Shown here: positions 46,790 to 59,511 of the stretch, one piece after another | Numbering within the stretch: the first letter of the stretch is position 1 | Layout: each line of letters starts with the position of its first letter | Assembly: GCA_040357565.1 (NCBI GenBank) | Contig: JBDODJ010000008.1 | Length of the DNA stretch: 64,000 nucleotides | Reading direction: 5' to 3' (one strand) | Origin: Cercozoa sp. M6MM | Lineage: Eukaryota > Endomyxa: Ascetosporea | Translations under genes and position numbers: made by a program | Notes under the pieces: generated by a model | What the model saw: the letters and a program-made list of their open reading frames with translations, nothing else | Told to the model about the DNA's origin: nothing | Database searches by the model: none

Positions 46790-48129
46790 GTTTCAGAGTG
46801 AATTATAAAAATTAGCTCAGTACTGGCATAATACACATTAGCACCGAGCTTTAGACAGCAGGCTTTAATCATGGTAAATTAAAATAGAGTATCCCACTGC
46901 TACTCAATTAAAATAGATGGGACACAAGCACACCGTTGTCGGACGAGGCGCGTCTCATTTTTCGTGAGATTGGCGTCATCTGCAACACCACACAATCAAT
47001 GCACGTAATGTAAATATATACTTATAGATACATACATAAATTTATATATATATATACATATATATATAAATATATCATTTCGTAGGCAGCAGAAGTTCTT
47101 ACCCAACGTGAAGCAATTCGCCGCAGGACCGACACATATCCACACTCGGCCCAGGCGTTGAACTTTACATATCCACGAGCAAACAGTCTACAACATTGAC
47201 AAGGTTTTCGGCGACACCATCGCTAGGGATAAAGGATTATTTTCCTGTACGGTGTCGTATAGCACCGCACAAGCACAGCTTTTTTTTTGTGATCATGATA
47301 CCGTACAGTCCTGACGTGAGTGTTTTTATGAACGTTAAACGAAAATTAAACTATAAATTCTAGTCCGTTTTGCGGGTATCCCGTTCCAAATTCGAAGGCA
47401 AACGATGGGTGGCGAGTTTTTTTGTCCTGTATCAAATCGCTTCATAGCCTTATGGCACAATCTGTCACAACTACTACATCGTAAAACATGCTGCACCATT
47501 TGATGGCACTCTTAATGAGCTCGCTATCCAATCTATTGATCTCCAGTGCTACACGCACATGCGCAATCAGCGAGGGATACAAGAAACCCTGATACCCTCT
47601 TCGCCGTCAGGGCACGTCACAAACGCATCCGGCGCTTCCCTCCTACACGATGCATATGGTGAAATAACTCAACGAAACCGAAAGAAAACTCACTCAATGA
47701 CGGCAAGCGCTGCACCTAACTTTCGCTCTGGCAGTTCCGACTGTCGGGAAGCATTAATCGGCACAGTGCCCATAAAAAAAGAATTGTTAATACCAACAAC
47801 GTTAGAAGCTGGGTTCTTTCTTTGTCACTTGCCACTAACACAGAGCATTGATGAATCGATGAATTTTTATTTTATGTTCCAAGCAAAACACACAATTCTT
47901 GAGTCGGATGGCACGGTTCGCCTTTCGCAATTTCGACCGCACCATCGCACGAGCGCCTGCCAGACCCATACAATAGTTCACGGACGCCCAAACCTTGCTG
48001 TCTGCTCGATACCTTCGGAGGCTTCGTAGTACTCGCGTGATCTGGGTAAAGGCACCCCTAGTGCTCTCAGTGATAACTACGAAAAGATACATCAAGGCAA
48101 CGAAAAACAAAGATTTGGTACGTACTTCC
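46790..48129. other. low-coding interval with possible minus-strand exons
   Basis: An AT-rich run of TATATATA type lies at 47041-47076. Two minus-strand stretches look like exons: about 47110-47230, encoding CQCCRLFARGYVKFNAWAEC and ending at a GTAAGA donor, and about 46935-46985. These might be 3' exons of the bromodomain gene or a separate small gene. The 47,560-48,050 block has open frames on both strands but no family signal. Confidence 0.35.
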
Positions 48130-48650
48130 TCTTCTTGTTGCCGCTGATGTTCTAAAATAGTGTGCACTTTCTTCATCGCTGCTTCGAATATCACACTGTA
48201 CTCGCGTGCCTGGTCCGAAAGATCAAAATCAGATTCATAAAAACAAAAATCACGAAAAAAAGATGCCTTTGCGTTGATTGGATTGCCAGCGCTATTGAAG
48301 CAGGTTGCATTGTGCCATACTTGACGCACATCCGTCGCAAAGTCCTGTTGAGAGAGAATGTGATAAAACGGACAACACAGGTAAACTACGAAACACTCAC
48401 TTCGATGGTGGTGTAGGTTCCCGTCACAAGCCGACTCCGGACCGTCCCCAAATCCTGCGCACGTAGCCCCGAAATCGTACTGGAAATATCGTACGGGATT
48501 AAAGTTCAAGCGTCGGAATACCATCGGTCTTGACACGGCTGAGTTGTATGCCTTTTCCATGTCTGGACCGTACGCCTTGGCATCAACTGGAGCGCCGAAA
48601 ATCGGGTCGTCGCAATCGACTTTCTGTTGCACAGCAATACAACATCTCAT
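48130..48650 (-). CDS. bromodomain protein (core exons; ends uncertain)
   Basis: Three exons join into a bromodomain. DPIFGAPVDAKAYGPDMEKA leads to AVSRPM, which splices to DLGTVRSRLVTGTYTTIE, then to DFATDVRQVWHNATCFNSAG and NPINAK. This gives the hallmark PMDLGTV...Y...F..DVR.VW.NA..FN..G..I. The conserved acetyl-lysine-binding Asn corresponds to the N in ATCFNS. The next in-frame helix, AREYSVIFEAAMKKVHTILE, completes helix C if a GC-AG intron of about 54 nt is removed; otherwise a pyrimidine-rich insert is translated. Bromodomains read acetylated histones. The start is uncertain: the ATG at 48650 gives MRCCIAVQQ, and upstream exons may exist between 48,740 and 49,000. Confidence 0.7.
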
Positions 48651-49094
48651 TCTGTCATTTCCGAAATGATAATTGGTACGATGAGGTATTCGATAACCTC
48701 GAGGCACAGGTCAGCGCCAATTGACATTCAGGACGCCAGAAAGACCGTTTTGTAGACTCCTGTACCGTAGGCACCGATTACAAAAAGAGCGCTGGTGCGA
48801 ACATTCTTTGAAGATGAAGGTAAATCGCAGGCTGCACGAAGCAGCGAAACGCGTGTCTAAAATGTGGTATTTCTGCGACCACAACGGCCAGACGTGCGTT
48901 AGATCTGCGAACGATGCTTGTTTCTGCAAAAATATAATATTGTTTCTTCGATTTGCAGGCAAGGTCCTCTGCCGGCCGCAGACTTGGTACAATACACGTC
49001 GAACAATCTGGTGGGCAACAGGCAGGACGCTTCAAAGATGACTACGGTTCCTTGACATTGGCAGGTCCGCCTGCCGCTGGTGACAGCGCAAACG
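48651..49094. other. interval with possible upstream bromodomain-gene exons
   Basis: The minus-strand frame at 48740-48990 contains KQASFADLTHVWPLWSQKY and LDTRFAASCSLRFTF, which might be an N-terminal exon. No splice path to 48650 was fixed. The divergent promoter for the TAT-SF1-like gene should also lie here. Confidence 0.35.
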
Positions 49095-51541
49095 ATGGTG
49101 TTTCCCGCAGGTCAAGCTGGAGCACAATGGTTTTTCCTCCCTCCTTGCCCTTGCCTGCCTTGCCACGTTTGCGTCTTGAGTAAAAGATGCATGTTTTTTT
49201 GTTTGTTTTCTTCCTCAAAGGACGCAGCTCGGATCGATTGAAGAGCTACGTGCTGCACTGCCTGTACCATCATGTTGTCGACGTGACACTATTTCGCAGT
49301 GCGTGACTTACTCAGGAAGCGCCAGTGCCGGTGAATCAAGGCGAGGCGCAGTACTACTTTGTCAACCGCGAAGGCAAACAAGGCGGTCCGCTGCCTGCCT
49401 CTGCCATCGGCGCGCTGTTTGATACCGTAATCTTCGATTTCATTGTTCGGTGCTCCAACTTTGCAGACCGTTGCTTCTGTAGGGAGCGCTGCTGCCGACG
49501 TCGCTGTGTTTTGAAATGATTCCTGGAGGTACCCAAAGTAAGAGCAATACCGGCATTGTGCTTTAAGTGTACACACAGTGCAAGACCCGGCACAAGGCGA
49601 GTGGCTGCCTCTTAACGAGCAGCCTGCCTTGTGCACTGTCACTGGCACGCCGTTTGCCGACCCTCGAGGCAAGGCGGTCTGGAAGTACGTCGACGCTTTT
49701 GGCGGTGAACAGGGACCGGTACTGATCGCCTGAAGGTCTCCAGATGCTTTTGCACCTGATTCTGCGTAGGTGACTCTGCGACAACTGCAACGACTGTATG
49801 CCTTGGGCGAAGTTGACGGTCATACCAAGGTATACAATGTGAGCGATATTTCGGGGGGGGGGCACACCTTTACTCATTATTACATACACATAGGTGAAGC
49901 GACTAGACGCCGAGCACTTTTCCGAACTAGATTGTGTGCCGTCTTTGTCCAAGGTGCTTTTCTCTTCCTCTAGCCCACCCTGTTTTACCTTCCCTCCATC
50001 TGCACAGGTCAAAGACCGCAAGAACAACGCGTTCCTGCAAAAGTCGGCGACTCAGCAGGCCATCCAACGCAAACAACGTCAACAGCAACAGCAGCAACAA
50101 CAGGTGCAGGGACAGAAACGCAACCGAAAGAAGAGACGCAAACCAGCGCAACAGCCTGCGATTTACATCTCTGGCCTGCCGAAGGACACAACACCACAAG
50201 AGGTAGGCTAGACAGGGTATGTATGATGCGAACGAAAGGAAGGGCTTCACTATGCCGCAGGTGGCGGATTTCTGTCGTCGTGTTGGTGTGATTGCCATCG
50301 ATCTCGTCACTGGTAGACTGTGTTTGCTTACCCTTTGCTCCTCTACCCGTTTCTTCACCCCCTATCTTGAATGCCTAGGCGAGGACCGTGTGCGACTGTA
50401 CCGCGATGACGCTGGTGCACTCAAAGGCGACGCGTGTGTCGAATTCGAGGTATATCGATTGTCTCCTCTTACCATTGCTTAGAGCTCTGTGACCTCCAGA
50501 GAGAAGAAAGCGTTCAAATGGCCGAACAGCTGCTCGATGAGTCTCAGTTTCGCGTCGGCGTGCCTGTTCATGTATCCCGACGCACCAACGACAACAACAG
50601 CGACGAAGGGAGCTCAGAAGGCGTTGCGCGAAAGAAGAGGGAAACTACTGGCAAGCACAAGATGGATCGCACGCAACTCAAGCGGCTACGCGAACTCCGT
50701 CGTGCGCAGCAGCAGCAAAAACTAAGGTTTATCGTTTTTATTCCTTGTCACTACGCTTCCCTTCACTTCCCTCTTATTGCCCCTGTTCTCATGTCACTTT
50801 AGTTGGAGTGACGGTGCCGACCGTGCACTTTCCAAGTACCGGATCGTTGTGCTAAAGCCCATGTTTGACGCGCGCCTCATTTCGCAGCGTGCTGAGACTG
50901 TACTTCTCTTTGCCTCCCCTGCTCCGCTGCTTTGACACTTCACCACCTGCCTGAAACAGCGATCAGGTGGCGACATGCTGAAGAAGGAAGACATCGAGTT
51001 GAAGGAGTATGAATCGATTGAACGCGAAGTGCAACAAGGCTGCGCGGAGTGTGGCGAGGTAGTACTACCTCACTCACTTTGCCCCTTTCCCTTAGCGTGC
51101 AGTTCTACCCGAGTATTGTATGTATGATACGTAGGTGCGCAAGGTGATCGTATTCAAGGGCAGCGACGTCGGCGCTGTTGCCGTCAAGTTCGCCGACGGT
51201 ACTCTCTTTGTCTCTCATCCGCTATCTCCCCCTCTGATTCCGTGCGAAACAGCATCGGGTGCAACAACTTGCATTGAACGCATGCGAGGGCGTCTGTTTG
51301 ATGGACGGTAGGTTTGCACGTGCTTGTAACCGCTATGAAAGTTATTTTTGTTGCCTTTGCAGGAGACTTCAATGTGATCATTGGGACGGCATCACCGACT
51401 ACGGCGCTTCCACGGGTTTTTTGCTTCTCTATTTCTACATTGTACTTCTTACGCGGCATATTCTACCCAGTGACCGACGAAGCCGAGGAAGAGCGTCGTC
51501 AGGCGGCGTTTGCCAATTTTATCGAGCGCTCCGAATCGTAA
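49095..51541 (+). CDS. TAT-SF1/CUS2-type splicing factor with GYF-like repeats
   Basis: N-terminal exons carry GYF_2-like units: AQWFF with QLGSIEELRAALPV, then YYFVNREGKQGGPLPASAIG, and WKYVDAFGGEQGP with VTLRQLQRLYALGEVD. A basic, Gln-rich linker (RNRKKRRKPAQQ) precedes RRM1: AIYISGLPKDTTPQEVADFC, then VRLYRDDAGALKGDACVEFE and SVQMAEQLLDESQFRVGVPV. RRM2 is a UHM-like domain: KYRIVVLKPMFDARLIS, EDIELKEYESIEREVQQGCA and VRKVIVFKGSDVGAVAVKFA. The end is EEERRQAAFANFIERSES at the TAA at 51539-51541. The LKGDACVEF strand and LLDE helix are typical of HTATSF1/CUS2. The family binds SF3B1 through its UHM and acts at U2 snRNP. The start is tentative. Confidence 0.8.
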
Positions 51542-51786
51542 TTATCCTAGCACTCGCGTCGCACTCGACGGCGCTAGCTTTGCTGACACATGTTCCCTAA
51601 GTTTAAGCGGGTGCTGGACTACAGCCATTTAAAACAAAAAATCGATCAATCTCATGCTAGCGCTCGGCTCCTACGTCGGTTTTCCCCTCGGAGGCTCGAA
51701 CGTGAAAATGGATCGCGACATACAGGTTTTGGACAAAAACTGACGTTAGCGTAGCGACGTGGCGAACTGACCGCACGTGCCACCCA
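51542..51786. other. convergent intergenic interval
   Basis: These 245 bp lie between convergent stops; no palindrome, octamer or exon was recognised. Confidence 0.5.
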
Positions 51787-54700
51787 TCAAGAAACGGACG
51801 CAGGCGGAACTGGCAACACGGCGAGCTGCTGCAGTGCCTGAGCAACACAACGTATACTTACCGTGTGAGGGTGAGAGCGCAAGGGTGAGAGCGCAAGGTG
51901 AGAACGCAAGGGTGAGAACGCAAGGGTGAGAACGCAAGGGTGAGAACACAAGGGTGAGAGCGCAAGGTTGAGAGGGAGTAAATAATTGGAGACCTCGTCG
52001 TCGTTCTCGCCGCAGCGGCGGAACAGACAAGCGTTGTCGACGAGATTGTCCAAGGCGGGCTTCATCACTGGCAGAAGGCGCGCCACCGAACGCCACAGTG
52101 GTGTCTGTCACACATGGGTGTCAGATGTACCGCCTCCCACCCGACCCCAAGTGCCCTCTCCCCAAGTACCAAAACAAAGTCCATGAAGTTGGCCTGCAGA
52201 CGGCAGCGTGTCGGCATGTCGTCCAGTCCTTGCATGAAGGGTGCCGTGGGAACACCTGTGCATGTGTACACTTGCATTCCGCCGTCACCTTTGTCCCTTG
52301 AAAAATAGGCAGTACCGAGCTGCTGCTCACGTTGGACCTGCGCGAGGAATTCGCCCGTGATGCGGCCCTCCCAGCGGGTGGCCGTACTCTGCGGGTACAC
52401 TTGTCCACTCAGGTCGCCCACGTGCACCAGCATGCCACAAAGCCACTGTCTGCAAATACCATATGACCAGAGATATACTTAGTGGTGCACACAAAACCCA
52501 AGGCACCTATCCAAAGGCTCCACATCGTTTTCGCTCACATCATCGGCGTATCGCACCTATATGGTGGGAGGGGGGTAAAGGTAAATAAGGGTTATAGGAG
52601 CAGTACCACGCCGTCATCACCAACAGCGACGCCATGACGCTTCCAGTCGAAAGGATCGGCCTGTCGCACCAGGTCGAAGTGGTGCGCCATGTCTGTCGCC
52701 TGAGGACGCCAGCACAGCGGGGGCGGGGTCACAGGGTAAGGAGGGTCAAAGGGGAGAATCAAATGTATGATCGGACCAAGATGGCGCGAGTGACGCGCTT
52801 GCGCAGTGTGCGACGCGCCTGCGGTGATAGACCGGCCTGCGCCACCAGGTCGACGCAGTAGACATGTTGATCTTTGTCCACCCTGCCCATGTAGTCATCA
52901 CTCTCAGCAAGAAACGCGCATGTGCCGCCCAGTCACTCAATGGGAAACATGTGGGAGGAGGTACGACTGGGCGGCCGGCACATGGCCCGTCAACAACTGC
53001 CAGGCCAATCTACACAACACACTGGCATATACCCCTGATCTAGCATATTTTATACCGAGCATGATGGTGCTCCAGCACGGAGGTGTCGTTGTACAACAAC
53101 GCTCTCTAAAGGCAGTTTGACACAAAGATACTCTCCCTGTGCTGATAACTTAAACAACTTGGGTACCTCGCTCTCGGTCATGATTTCGAAACCGTTGCTT
53201 ACGCCTGGATGGTCCACGTCGTGCAGTATCGCGCTCTGCGAAAGCCAATGGTAAGAGAAAGAAGAAAGATAGAGGAAGGTGGGGGGTAAAGGCACCAGTA
53301 GCGTGGCCCAGACGTCCAGCGGCGACAACAACGACGCTGCGCCCGTGTGTCGCAGCATCCACCAGACCATATGCAGCACCGACCAGGCGTGTCTGTCCAA
53401 ACATGTGTGAACAACTTTTTCATCGACACGTAGGTACTAGGTTGGGCAGTACTGGAAGTTATGAAACGGGTTGCTCTCGTGGTAGGTGCGTGCGACACCA
53501 CGGAGCCACTTTGACAGCACCGCCGCCGGTACACGTGGAGGCTCTGTCAAGGGTAAATGGGGGGGGGGGGGTAAGACGGGCGTAAAGGAGACAAAGTGTC
53601 TGTACTCAAGTGTCCCTCATCGTCGATATCGGTTTCGGGCACTACGGGGGGGGGGGGGGGTCGAAGATAAAGTACGCAGGGTGATTTTTACCTTCGGTGG
53701 CCAAAACATGAAGCTGTTCTAGTGTGCCAAACGTCACCTACAAGGAGAAAGTAAGAGACAGAGCAGTAGGCAGTGAAGCGATAAAAGGAACAGATACCGG
53801 TCGCCCTCGAAGGTCGGACACAAAGCCCATGTCAACGAACATTGCCACCGCCAATTGCACCAACTGTTCGTCCGAGTGCTGCCAGACCTGTCACCGAGGG
53901 GGGTAAAGCGGCATAGAAGGGATCAAGGGTAGGCACACGTGTACCTGCATGTCCTGCCATCGATCGAGACTACCGACAACAACGCCGCCAATGTCGCCGT
54001 CATCACTGGCAGCACTACACGGAGAGAGGAAAAACTCAGAGACTGGGCAAGACTAAGAGAGTAAGTAAAAGTGTAAAACATACAGAGGCGGCGACGGTGG
54101 CGACGAGGCCGAGGCCGGAAACACAAAAGCCGCCTGTCGCTTGTGCCGCGACTTGCGCGGTGACGGCGGTTCGTCCTGCAGATCGCAGAACCTTGTATGG
54201 GAACCGTGTATGGGGGTAAAGGCTAATGCACATCGTTGTACGTCTCCAACAATGACGACGTCGCTGCGTCGCCTGTCGTTCTCTACATAGGCAAATAGGG
54301 GTAAAGGTGGTGGCAAGGGCAAAACACACACAAAGGTTACCTCAAGCAGCGCCGTCAACACGAGTCGTCGCATGGCATGCGACATCTCCAGACACATTGA
54401 CTCGCACAAATCCACCTCACTGCGTCGCATCGGTCTACACAGAGCACAAGCAGAAAGCGAGTGCGACCGAGAAAGCGAAACAATGGCGAGGGGAGGTAAG
54501 GTCTGCCTCTACCGAGTGCGTGCCACGGCCAGCACGGCGAAGGGTTCTTTCTCCTCCTCAAACACCGGCACGCACAGGACACTGTGCTCGGCGAAAGTAC
54601 GGGCATGAGCCGGACCTGCCGACTGGCGTGCTATGCTTGTGATAAAGGGTAAATGGCAGGGGGGGGGGGGTAAGTTGTATACCACTCATGATGGTCTGTG

Positions 54701-57700
54701 TGGCCCATTCGTGCAGTTCCTCCTGCGACGCTGCTTCGTCTGACGAGAGGAAGAATAGCGGGGGGGGGGCAGAGAAAAAGACAGACTACCCCGTATGGTA
54801 ACCATGCGATGCAGCAACAGACTACTGCCGCTACTCTGCGACGTCGACTCTTCGCTGTGTTCAGTCAAGAGAGACGATAAAGGCAAGAAAGGGTATGAGA
54901 GACTGGTACGGCGCATGCTGTGTCTCCACCGCCAGCAACTCGTGCTTGTGATCACTCAGGAACAACACCTGTCCAGGGCCAAGGGGTCAATAGGGCAAAG
55001 GATTGAACGGAGTGCGCGAGGGGGGTAAGGCTACAGCGATGTCGGCGTCCAATGCGTGTCGTACCGCCGACGTCACCTTGCCGAATAGTCGGGTGGGTGA
55101 CGGTGCCGTTGCGTCCCTGCGCACGAGCACAACACGGTACCACGTGACACGTGCCAACTCACCCAGTCAGTACATATAGAAAGCTACAGTGCAGCGGCAC
55201 GCGACACGGTCAGCAAGGAGCGCACCTTGCGCTGTTCCTCTATCAGCTTTTGCTGCTGCTCTGCCTGTTGTAGTGTGAGGAGTTGCAGTGTGAGGTAAAC
55301 GCAGTAAATCGATATCAGGAGGGGAGGGTAAACCTGTCTGAACACAGCAGCGGCCGACAGAGCTAGTTGCTCGAGAACCTCACGTGCCTCCTAGAGGGCA
55401 CTGTGGTAAAGGGGAGGGATGAAGGCAAGGGCAGAAACACACCTTATCGAAGGTGCCATTGCAGGCCTGCATGACTGCGACACACTTCATGCCGTCGCTT
55501 TCACTTTCATCGTCCTTCACCAGCACCGGCAAGGCCAACATGTTGCTCGTATGGAAGTCCGTCACCTCGTCCACCTAGACACATATGCACGCTACTTAAG
55601 GGAGCTAATCTCGTCCAAAAGGACCGTGTGTACATCTTTGCAGAAACGCGAGTCGGCATACACGTCTGGCACGTAACTACGGGGGCAAGGAAATAACAAG
55701 AGGGAGAAAGCAGTAACGGAGGAAGCGATACATGGTCTCCTGCGAGGTGGCACATGCACCGGCCAGCGAGGCACCCAGTGGCACCTTGACACCTGATTAC
55801 AGAGGAGGGATAGAAGGGGTATCGGGGGGGGGGGGTCAAAGGAGATAGAGGTAAGGGCGTATTCTACCAATGGCATCTAACGAGATACGAACCGTCAACT
55901 CACCTACAAAAAGAAGACACAGCCTTAATCAGGTCCAAAATCGGGTGGTCCATGGAATACACAAAGTGTACTGCGAGCAACGTCGACGAAGGAGAGCGAG
56001 ATGCGCTTGGCGTCCACCAATTCATAGCCTAGGTGTTATCCAATAGTCTCTGTCCCTACCTTCTACCCAGCCCTGCCAGGGAGGGGGTGTACCAGCACTA
56101 ATGATGCGTTGCACGACGTGCGTGAGGTCCTTCTGGCGACACATGGCGCGCGTCCAGTCCAGCAGTGCCGCCAGTCGACTCTTCTGTCGCAGGGTCTGCA
56201 CCACATGTGCAAGTACAGGTACATATGGGCAGGTACACATGGACAGTACAAATGTACACAAGTACAGGGTACACATGGACAGTACAAAGTACACAAGTAC
56301 AGGTACATACACAAGTACAGATACACATGTACACACTGACACACCTGTGAGCAGAAACGCGCGTTCTGCAATGAGAGTCCGCCGCTGCAGATATCCGAAT
56401 ATACCCTTTCCCTTTAACCCTGATACCCCTCCCTCCGACACCCCACAGTCCCACAGTGACAGTACAGCGATGCGATGAAACAGAGCGATCGCAGGTCTTC
56501 CGCGTCGAATCGAGTCCACTAAACTCAAAAGAATAACAAAGGCAAGGAGGTCAAGGGCACAAGCACACGGTACCATGCCATCCTCGGCCTCGCGATCAAA
56601 GAGTTGCATGACGCCGACCACGGTTCCTGGAACACAAGTGATTTTTACCCCTTCCCCCATAGGCCTTGTTTCTACCATCATGCGCAATACCATCGTGCGC
56701 AAAGACAGGCGTTGCCAAGGTGGCCGCGACGGCGCAGTCCCAGGGCGCCAGCACAGAATCGGCATCCACGTGTCGGCGATCGCTGAGAACCTCATCGTGT
56801 GACCCACTGCGAGTCCGACTGGTACTACTCTCAATATCACTGCGATCAGCAGCGTCACCGTCACTGTCACCATCACTGTCAGCAGTGAGTAGTGAGTGAC
56901 CATTGTTGTCCACGTGGAGGGAGCGACCCGTGCGAGCGCAGCTGGCCGCTACCGACGCACGTTCGGCCACGGCGTGCCGCTGATCGACGGCGATCCCGCT
57001 CATGTCCGAAGTCACTGCCACCAGGTCGTCCCCTGGAACAGGCAGCTAAACCAGTACCGGGGGGAGGGAGTAAAAAGGGGGGGGGGTAACACGAGCAGAA
57101 ACCATCAACGAGCCAAATAACGACGCCGCGACACGGAATCAGCGAATGTGCTATCTTCTGCAGCGACGGCTACAAACAAGACATATGTTTGGTCGGTACA
57201 TGTTGTACGGTACGGCTGGACAGGTCAGTGGATGTGTGTCTGTACCAACACAGCATCCTCGCGGACGTCACTGTTAAGGTCGACCGCCATGTCGAGCAAC
57301 TGACGGTACTGGCGGACCTTTTGGGAAAGGGAGCAGGGTCGGGCCAAAGGAATCACACAGGAAAACAAAGTACAGTTTGAAACAGCGTCGAGCAGCACGA
57401 CTGTAGGTCGTTGGGCGATAGTTCTGCCGCCTGTGTACATAGAGAGCTATATGGGCAACACATACCTTCGAGAGAAGAGCTTACGGCTTCGTTGAAGGCC
57501 TCCGGAGCATTCTGCACAGAGAATACATGGAAGAAAGAAGTGCAACATGAAGTAGGAAGAATACCTCCTGCTGGAGCAGCGAAATGACGTCAATGGCGCC
57601 TTTGCGTTGAAGCTGTTGAAACGGTTCGCCTGCTCGTCCCAAACATGAACCGGGTATACTCGAGTTTGTGGGGACTGTCTACCCAAGAAACGCAGCGACA

Positions 57701-57803
57701 GACGCAGCGGCGATCGTGTTAGTTGCGAGCCGTCCCGGCGGAAGCTGAAACGCTTCGCAAACGACGTACGACGCCGATCGCGACGGCTGCGATCGCCTGG
57801 CAT
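51787..57803 (-). CDS. GAF-domain cyclic nucleotide phosphodiesterase
   Basis: The ATG at 57803 gives a basic N-terminus, MPGDRSRRDRRRTSF. Central exons show GAF sequence: LGASLAGACATSQET, YADSRFCKDVHTVLLDE and FHTSNMLALPVLVKDD. A second, upstream GAF is suggested near 56.6-57.3 kb. The catalytic domain is complete: HAWSVLHMVWWMLRHTG, SPLDVWATLL, ILHDVDHPGVSN (metal-binding HD), LYNDTSVLEHHHA, LATDMAHHFDLVRQAD and GMLVHVGDLSG (metal-binding D). Then come RWEGRITGEFLAQVQREQQL, MPTRCRLQANFMDFV and VMKPALDNLVDN. The CDS ends ALQQLAVLPVPPASVS at 51787. Class I PDEs hydrolyse cAMP or cGMP, and GAF domains bind cyclic nucleotides. More than 25 short introns occur, several with (G)n on the plus strand. 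Exons in 54-57 kb are partly unresolved. Confidence 0.85.
51864..51976. repeat. GGTGAGARCGCAAG minisatellite
   Basis: About eight 13-14 bp units lie in the last PDE intron. In sense orientation each reads CTTGCGYTCTCACC. Confidence 0.85.
56213..56340. repeat. GTACACATGGACAGTACA-type tandem repeat
   Basis: Imperfect tandem units of ACAAGTACAGG and TACACATGGACAGTACA lie in a PDE intron. Confidence 0.8.
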
Positions 57804-58056
57804 TGGTCTTTTTCGTTCAACTTGCTGCAGAATTGCCAATTGACAACCCTAAACAGACGTATAAGCACCGTTGGCAGCCTGATATTATGCACTGCACACG
57901 CCTGCTGACACTAGGAACGCAATTTAGGCAAGACAGTTGTAGGTCGTTTGTGAGCTCAAACAATGCATGGGCTCGCTCAGCCCAAACAATGTCAAGAGTC
58001 GTATTGTACAGTAGCGTTGGTGTGCGTGGGCACGTGTGCGGTAACGTTTTTGGACG

Positions 58057-59271
58057 ATGAGCAAGCTCCGACCTGTTGTTGTGTGTGGCCCGTCAGGTGT
58101 CGGCAAGGGGTACTGTAGCCACCTGCGTGCATGGGTTTGCTGTCGTTCATTCTAATGTGCCAAGCAGTACGCTGATCGCTCGGTTGAAGCGAGACGTGCC
58201 GAACGCTTTCGGCGTTGCTGTAGGTTTAACGAATCTGAATTTAATACAAACAAAGTGATTCGCGCAGGTGAGCCACACCACGCGCGCACCGCGCCCCGGC
58301 GAGGAGAATGGTACTTCCAACTGCTTCAGTAGGACTCTTCAGAGCGCGTCATTTTGTCCTCAAGTGATGTAACTGTTGATGTGTGAGCAGGCGTGCAGTA
58401 CCACTTCGTGCAGCGCGAGGAGTTCGAACGCGGTATTGCGCAGAACAAGTTCATTGAGTACGCCGACGTGCACGGTACCTCTGGTCTGTTGGAAGGTGGA
58501 ACGGGCGTTTTAAAGCAAGTGTGTTGTACTCAACAGGCAATCTCTATGGCACGTCGTACGCCTCCGTGGAGTGTAGGTTCCTCTCTTTGAATACACGGAT
58601 TGACTGAACTAATCGACTGAACTAATCGACATGGAGAAATCTGCGTTTCCGTAGCACAACTTGAACAGGGCCGCACTTGCTTCCTCGAGATTGATGTCCA
58701 GGGTAACCTTCTCTTTCACCTGTCGCACCTTCCTTTAGTTTGAAAATGTGCAGGCGCTGAGCAGCTGAAATCGTCGACTCTTGACCCTGTACCGAAGTGA
58801 CCTGGTAAGGTAGTGGTGTTGAACTAGGCATATGTTAAACACCATAGGTCTTTCTTTTCATCCGGGCGCCGAGCCTCGAAATCCTGGAACACCGCCTGCG
58901 TGGCCGGTACACATTCGAACTGTGTGGGTGGTACAAAACAAACATAAGCGAATCGACATTTTGTAGGAACACGGAATCTGAGGAGAGCATTGGTGTCCGT
59001 ATGGAAACTGGTACCTTTTGTCTGACCAGATTGTAATGCACCCTGGGCTAGTATTTCGAGTGCATGTAGCTCGTGCTGAGATGCAGTTCCTTGAGCAACA
59101 TGACGGCTTCTTTGATTTCGTCATCATCAACGACGACCTGGAGCAGAGCTATACCGCCTTCCGCGATGGTAGACCAAATTTCGCACTCGTCAAAATCGTG
59201 TGTACTACGTCTGTATGCGTCTAGGTTTGTTCCGCCTCATGCCGCAGCTTAAGCAGATGCAAGCTGAATAA
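58057..59271 (+). CDS. Guanylate kinase
   Basis: The ATG at 58057 gives MSKLRPVVVCGPSGVGKG, the P-loop, and splicing adds TLIARLKRDVPNAFGVA. Then come VSHTTRAPRPGEENG (GMP-binding SxTTRxPRxGE), VQYHFVQREEFERGIAQNKF, IEYADVHG joined to NLYGTSYASVE, GRTCFLEIDVQG, FLFIRAPSLEILEHRLRGR, TESEESIGVRMETARAEM, and FDFVIINDDLEQSYTAF. The CDS ends GLFRLMPQLKQMQAE at the TAA at 59269-59271. All exons join in phase across introns of 50-90 nt. It phosphorylates GMP to GDP with ATP and is probably cytosolic. Length (about 200 aa) and motifs match eukaryotic GUK1. The 13-bp unit GACTGAACTAATC is tandemly repeated in one intron (about 58602-58630). Confidence 0.93.
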
Positions 59272-59511
59272 ACTGCTGTGGGCGCCCGGTGACACGACCT
59301 GTCACAACTATTTAGTTTCGTTTAATTTATTCAAAATCCATGCACCGACAAGAAAGTACTGTATACGGTACTACAGCTGCGAGCTACTTCTCCTTCTGTA
59401 CTGTACGACGTTTCGATATATTGTGGACTGTCCAAACTGTCCAAAGCCTCAGCATTTGAGCCTACAATACGAGACTGCACAGTAGGTTCAGACGCGTGTG
59501 CTTACCACCAG
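59272..59511. promoter_or_regulatory. promoter interval with TACTGTAC motif
   Basis: These 240 bp separate the GUK stop from the RPI start. They contain GTACTGTATACGGTACTAC (about 59356-59374) and TACTGTAC at 59399-59406, about 110 bp before the ATG. Confidence 0.35.
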
